In this document: positions 59,441 to 64,000 of the stretch, in pieces
Layout: every line of letters begins with the position of its first letter
How positions within the stretch are numbered: position 1 is the stretch's first letter
DNA from: Phocoena phocoena
Lineage: Eukaryota; Chordata; Mammalia; Artiodactyla; Phocoenidae
NCBI RefSeq assembly: GCF_963924675.1
Contig: NC_089228.1
Location: 90,612,894-90,676,893 of the forward strand
Length of the DNA: 64,000 bases
Reading direction: 5' to 3'
Made by a program: the position numbers and the translations under genes
Notes under the pieces: model-generated
The model's input: only the letters and a program-made list of their open reading frames with translations
The model's database searches: none
Told to the model about the DNA's origin: nothing

Positions 59441-59540
59441 TATAAATATTTTAAATTTATTTCTAAATATTGTATTTTAATGCTGTTGTAACAGTAGAAA
59501 ATCTTCAAATTTCATTTTTCTTTATTGCTAATATTTAAAT
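59441..59540. other. AT-rich spacer within the L1 stack
   Basis: Low-complexity AT-rich text, not assigned. Confidence 0.3.
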
Positions 59541-59712
59541 ACCATTAATTTTATTTTTTTAACATCTTTATTGGAGTATAATTGCTTTACAATGGTGTGT
59601 TAGTTTCTGCTTTATAACAAAGTGAATCAGGTATACATATACATATGTCCCCATATCTCTTCCCTCTTGCATCTCCCTCCCTCCCACCCTCCCTATCTCA
59701 CCATCAATTTTA
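59541..59712 (-). mobile_element. Severely 5'-truncated L1 3' end, antisense, with TSD
   Basis: A 146-bp L1 3' terminus in reverse (59554-59699): poly(T), 'aacatctttattggagtata', 'attgctttacaatggtgtg', 'tagtttctgctttataacaa'. TSD 'accattaatttta' (59541-59553) and 'accatcaatttta' (59700-59712), 12 of 13 matching. Same terminal family as the 26001-32317 L1. Confidence 0.88.
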
Positions 59713-60049
59713 ACACTTTATTAAGGAAATATTCAAAAATGCATTTTACAGTGAACTCCTATATATCATTAGCAATTTTGCCTCTAACATCTTAATATAC
59801 TTGATTTATCACATATCTATCCATATTCATTCTTATATCCATCCAATCCGTCTACTTTATGCATTTTGAAATAAATTGCCAATTTCATATTACTTTTCCC
59901 TTAATACTTCAACATGAGTATCTTTAACTAATTTTGATATATTTTGTGTTTTTAATTTTGGTATAATATGTACACTAAAAGAAAAGCACAAATCTTAAGT
60001 GTACATCCACTGAGTTTTGAATACATGTACCTGTGTAACCAAAATACCT
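59713..60049 (-). mobile_element. Old L1 3' UTR-like fragment, antisense
   Basis: 'gcattttgaaataaattgcc', 'aaatcttaagtgtacatcca', 'ctgagttttgaatacatgta' and 'cctgtgtaaccaaaatacct' match the antisense 3' UTR family seen at 58660-58750, so two such copies lie close together. Confidence 0.5.
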
Positions 60050-60848
60050 ATCAAATCTGAATGAGATCCTTGCTGGGTAGAGTAATCTTGGTTGTAGGTT
60101 TTTCTCCTTCATCACTTTAAATATGTCCTGCCACTCCCTTCTGGTTTGCAGAGTTTCTGCTGAAAGATCAGCTGTTAACCTTATGGGGATTCCCTTATGT
60201 TTTATTAGTTGTTTTCCCCTTGCTGCTTTTAATATTTGTTCTTTGTGTTTAATTTTTGAAAGTCTGATTAATATGTGTCTTGGCTTTTTTCTCCTTGGAT
60301 TTATCCTGTATGGGACTCTGTGCTTCCTGGACTTGATTAACTATTTTCTTTCCCATATTAGGGAAGTTTTCAACCATAATCTCTTCAAATATTTTCTCAG
60401 TCCCTTTCTTTTTCTCTTCTTCTTCTGGGACCCATATAATTCGAATGTTGGTGTGTTTAATGCTGTCCCAGAGGTCTCTGAGACTGTCCCCAATTCTTTT
60501 CATTCTTTTTTCTTTATTCTGCTCAGTGGTTAGTTATTTCCACTATTTTATCTTCCAGTTCACTTATTTGGTCTTCTTCCTCAGTTATTCTGCTATTGAT
60601 TCCTTCTAGAGAGTTTTTAATTTCATTTATGGTGTTGTTCATCATTGTTTGTTTGCTCTTTAGTTCTTCTAGGTCCTTGTTAAATGTTTCTTGCATTTTC
60701 TCTATTCTATTTCCAAGATTTTTGATCATCTTTACTATCATTATTCTGAATTCTTTTCAGGTAGACTGCCTATTTCCCCTTCATTTGTTAGGTCTGGTGG
60801 GTTTTTACCTTGCTCCTTCATCTGCTGTGTGTTTCTCTGTCTTTTCAT
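60050..60848 (-). pseudogene. L1 ORF1 pseudogene, 3'-truncated
   Basis: ATG at 60848-60846 on the minus strand. A readable coiled-coil segment (60741-60523) includes 'ISELEDKIVEI' and heptads such as 'MIKNLGNRIEKMQETF'. After a frame break near 60520 the RRM segment (60503-60249) reads 'LRDLWDSIKHTNIRIIWVP' and 'NFPNMGKKIVNQVQEAQ'. The C-terminal domain is cut at 60050. ORF1p normally forms coiled-coil trimers that bind L1 RNA; this copy cannot encode one. Confidence 0.82.
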
Positions 60849-61510
60849 TTTGCTTAACTTACTGTGTTTGGGGTCTCCTTTTTGCAGGCTGCAGGTTCGT
60901 AGTTCCCATTGCTTTTGGTGTCTGTCCCCAGTGGCTAAGCTTGGTTCAGTGAGCTGTTTAGGCTTCCTGGTGGAGGGGACTAGTGCCTGTATTCTGGTGG
61001 ATGAGGCTGGATCTTGTCTTTCTGGTGGGCAGGTCCATGTCTGGTGGTGTGTTTTGGGGTGTCTGTGGCCTTATTATGATTTTAGGCAGCCTCTCTGCTA
61101 ATGGGTGGGGTTGTGTTTCTGTCTTGCTAGTAGTTTGGTATAGGGTGTCCTGCACTGTAGCTTGCTGGTCGTTGAGTGGAACTGGGTCTTGGCGTTGAGA
61201 TGAAGGTCTCTGGGAGATTTTCGCCATTTGATATTACATGGAGCTGGGAGGTGTCTTGTGGACAAGTGTGCTGAACTTGGCTCTCCCACCTCAGTGGCAC
61301 AACCCTGATGCCTGGCTGGAGCACCAAGAGCCTGTCCTCCACAAGGCCAGGTACGTGGGGAGTTTCTTGCCTTTTGGGAGGTCTGAGGTCTTCTGCCAGC
61401 GTTCAGTAAGTGTTCCGTAGGAGTTGTTCCACACGTAGATGTATTTCTGATGTATTTGTAGGGAGGAAGGTGATCTCCACGTCTTACTCTTCTGCCATCT
61501 TGAAGCTCCC
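60050..61510 (-). mobile_element. L1 5' half (5' UTR and ORF1) lacking its 3' half, antisense
   Basis: On the minus strand it begins at 61510 with 'gggagcttcaagatggcag', the true artiodactyl L1 5' end. It continues through the 5' UTR and ORF1, and stops abruptly at about 60050 inside the ORF1 C-terminal domain ('aaggatctcattcagatttg'). No ORF2, 3' UTR or poly(A) follows, and no TSD is visible. Ordinary L1 insertions are truncated at the 5' side, so this is the opposite of the usual outcome. Confidence 0.88.
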
Positions 61511-61529
61511 TTAACAATTTTAAAATGTT
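61511..61529. other. Right junction of the L1 5' half
   Basis: 'ttaacaattttaaaatg' follows the L1 5' end directly and leads into older L1 sequence. Confidence 0.5.
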
Positions 61530-62153
61530 AATCAGTCTTGCATTCTTGAGATAAACTCCACCTGTTCAGGATGTATTATCTGTTTTATGTAGTGCTGGAT
61601 TCAATTGGCTAATATCCTGTTAAGATTTATACTTCTATGTGGAAAAAAATTATTAATTCATAGCATTTCCTTGAAATGACTTTTTTATAACTTTGGTCTC
61701 AGGGTAATGCTGGGTTTATAATGAGTTTGGAATCATCCCCTCTTTACCTATCATCCAAAAGTATCTGTTTCGGATTGATATTATTTATTTCTTAAATTGT
61801 TAATAGAATTCACCAATGAAGCCAGATGGTTCTGGAGTTTCTTTGTGGAAAGGTTTTAAAATATGACTTCAATTACTGTAATTAAACAGACAGATATTTA
61901 GATTTTTCTCTTTCTTCATGTATCAGTTTTGATAATTTTTGAGCTTCAAGAAATTTGTCTATTTCTTCAAAGTTGTCAGAAAATTGGCATAAATATATTT
62001 TAAATATTCTCTTATTATTATGTTAACATCTCTCGGAAATGCAGTTCCTGCTTTTTAAACTCCCAATATGGGTAAAGTGTGTCTTCTATCTTTTCTTTTT
62101 TTCTTGATCAGTCTAGCTAGAGTTTTATCAGTTTTAATGATCTTTCCAAGGAA

Positions 62154-62549
62154 GCAACTTTGTTTTTTTTTGTTGTTGTTGTTTTTTAATTAATTTATTT
62201 ATTTTATTTATTTATTTTGGCTGTGTTGGGTCTTCAATGTTGCACGCAGGCTTTCTCTAATTGCGGCAAGCGGGGGCTACTCTTCACTGCAGTACATGGG
62301 CTTCTCATTGCAGTGGCTTCTCTTGCTGCAAAGCACGGGCTCTAGGTGCGTGGGCTTCAGTAGTTGCAGCATGTGGGCTCAGTAGTTGTGGCTCACGGGC
62401 TCTAGAGCACAGGCTCAGTAGTTGTGGCACACGGGCTTAGTTGCTCCGCGGCATGTGGGATCTTCCCGGACCAGGGATCAAACCCGTGTTCCCTGCACTG
62501 GCAGGCGGATTCTCAACCACTATGCCGCCAGGGAAGCCCCGCAACTTTG
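62154..62549 (-). mobile_element. CHR-type SINE, long form, antisense, with TSD
   Basis: Body and tail 62163-62540: poly(T) with a (GTT)n run, 'taatttatttattttattta', the long 3' module 'tttctctaattgcggcaagc', and three 'cagtagttg(c/t)(a/g)g' units (about 62358-62420). It ends at 'cgccagggaagcccc'. A 9-bp TSD 'gcaactttg' lies at 62154-62162 and 62541-62549. Inserted in the old L1 ORF2. Confidence 0.9.
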
Positions 62550-63282
62550 GATTACACTTCTCTTGTAATTTCTTCTTTGAACAATGGATTATTTAAAGGG
62601 TGTTATTTAATGTGAAATAATTTTGAATTTTTCCAGATATCTATTATTGATTATTGTTCAATTTGTTGTGATAAGAGAACATATTTGTATTATTTCAATC
62701 ATTTTACATTTATTGATACTTGTTCATGAGCCACCATATGGTCTATCTTGGTGAATGTTTCATATACACTTGACAAGAAGATGTATTCTTCTGGCTTTGG
62801 ATGGAGTGCTCCATGTACAATATGTCAACTAGGGCAGGTTATCTGTTTGAATCTTCTATATACTTTTTGATTATCTGCTAGCCTGTTATATATAATACTG
62901 AGAAAGGAGCATTGCTATTTCTAACTATAACTGTGAATTTGTCTACTTCTGCTTTAAGTTCTATCAATTTGCTTCATATTCTTTTAGGCTCATTCATAAG
63001 GTACATAAACATTTAGGAATACTATGTCTTGATGGCTGATCCCTTTATCATTATGAAGTTACTCTCTTTATTCCTGGTAATACTCCTTTCCAGAAGTCTA
63101 CTCTATATGGCATATTAATAGCCACTCCAGCCTCTGGCATTCTAATATTTAGGGGTTGCATCATATATTTTCCCATCACTCTACTTTGAGCTTCTCTGTA
63201 TATTTATATTTAATGTGCATTTTTTCATAAAGAGTAGAGAGTTGGGTCTTATTTTTTACCCAGTACAACAACTTCTGCCTTT

Positions 63283-63515
63283 AAAGAATACATTCTCGGG
63301 CTTCCCTGGTGGCGCAGTGGTTGAGAGTCTGCCTGCCGATGTAGGGGACACGGGTTCGTGCCCTGGTCCGGGAAGATCCCACATGCCGCGGAGCGGCTGG
63401 GCCCGTGAGCCATGGCCACTGAGCCTGCGCGTCTGGAGCCTGTGCTCTGCAACAGGAGAGGCCACAACAGTGAGAGGCCCGCATACCACAAAAAAAAAAA
63501 AAAGAATACATTCTC
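63283..63515 (+). mobile_element. CHR-type SINE, short form, with TSD
   Basis: Body 63298-63487 and poly(A) to 63500, flanked by a perfect 15-bp TSD 'aaagaatacattctc' (63283-63297, 63501-63515). A box 'tggcgcagtgg' and B box 'ggttcgtgccc' are intact. The body is close to the other short-form copies. Confidence 0.94.
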
Positions 63516-63540
63516 ACCTGTTCTTTCACACTTTAAGGTG

Positions 63541-63804
63541 TATTTGCTGATTATAGTGGAATTAAGAAAAAGAAAGTTGGAATAGTTTGTCTCTTGAAAT
63601 GCTCTATAATATAAAGGCATTAGTAGCCAGTATAAAGCATTAGTGTCCAGACTACCAATGTGCTGAGTCATTCTAACTATTCAACATTCTAAATGATTGT
63701 GCACTGTGGAAATCTTAGAGAAGTCATGTCCATTTTCTAGACTTTTTTGTATGTTGGTGGTAATGACAATGAAAATCACTGAATTACAGACTTGAAGGAA
63801 ACAT
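63541..63804. other. Unique spacer
   Basis: Nothing recognised. Confidence 0.3.
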
Positions 63805-63935
63805 TAGAGCTTTTCTGGTCCAAGCCCCTAGTTTTACAGCTATGGAAAATAAGATGAGGTTAAGTAACTTACCCATGAGCACAAAGGAAGTAATCTTTCT
63901 GAGCCAAGATGACAGTGCTATTCCACCAACTCAAT
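63805..63935 (-). mobile_element. MIR-like SINE fragment, antisense
   Basis: 'ttctggtccaagcccctagt', 'tttacagctatggaaaataa' and 'gaggttaagtaacttaccca' match the antisense MIR core. Confidence 0.55.
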
Positions 63936-64000
63936 ATATGTTGGGTAAACACTTGACACTTTTGAGCTATAAATCACTGAACACTAATCCTCAACGTGTG

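Larger units (their letters stand above)
61530..63540 (-). mobile_element. Old L1 (L1M), ORF2 region, antisense
   Basis: Reverse complement of ORF2 from the reverse-transcriptase domain back to the endonuclease. Landmarks are 'cttgcattcttgagataaac', 'agtgctggattcaattggct', 'aatttgtctatttcttcaaa', 'gatcagtctagctagagttt', 'ttctggctttggatggagtg', 'gatggctgatccctttatca' and 'tcatatattttcccatcact'. Two SINEs are inserted in it (62163-62540, 63298-63500). It is the upstream part of the same minus-strand L1 as 58640-59440, with younger L1 pieces between. Confidence 0.72.

Noticed and set aside
63215..63671. 111- and 140-codon frames on opposite strands
   Set aside because: Both run through the SINE at 63298-63500. 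Chance flanking codons make them long.

Overview
This is a non-coding stretch of a mammalian nuclear genome, almost certainly from a cetacean (whale, dolphin or porpoise). The diagnostic sign is nine tRNA-derived SINEs with the 'ggcttccctggtggcgcag' head and a 'gggttcgtgcccc' B box, the CHR-type SINE of the whale/hippo/ruminant lineage in the form abundant in cetaceans. Eight have clear target-site duplications (TSDs) and one (7447-7659) a short imperfect one. Artiodactyl-type L1 elements and general mammalian fossils (MIR, L2, MaLR LTRs, hAT-Charlie DNA transposons, old L1M) support this.

I see no host protein-coding exon, no functional RNA gene, no CRISPR array and no operon-like structure. 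Every long open frame that I can identify belongs to L1 ORF1 or ORF2; the others are chance frames or translations of SINEs. The window reads as intergenic DNA or the inside of a large intron.

Layout. 1-8.6 kb: L2, L1M and MIR fossils, three SINEs and a 5'-truncated L1 (7800-8540). 8.6-22 kb: repeat-poor, with MaLR LTRs at 10.2 and 17.8 kb and a split L2 at 15.6-16.5 kb. 22-26 kb: a SINE with an (AC)n tail, and several MIRs. 26001-32317: a near full-length but dead L1, flanked by a 16-bp TSD and inserted into a MIR. 32.5-42 kb: repeat-poor, with scattered MIRs. 42-46.1 kb: a long L2 broken by later insertions. 46-53 kb: mixed fossils. 53-56.2 kb: two long-form SINEs. 56.4-57.8 kb: L2. 58.6-63.5 kb: an old minus-strand L1 stacked with younger L1 pieces and SINEs.

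The most unusual structures are rearrangements rather than genes: (i) a 331-bp MIR-containing segment inside the 26-32 kb L1, bracketed by about 145-bp direct copies of L1 ORF2; (ii) a SINE at 55747-56138 whose tail continues into a 3'-transduced segment with a second poly(A); (iii) a perfect 16-bp-arm hairpin at 55645-55684 that looks like a replication template switch inside a MIR; (iv) an L1 5' half without a 3' end at 60050-61510. Repeat family names come from pattern recall, not a database search. Boundaries of ancient repeats are approximate.
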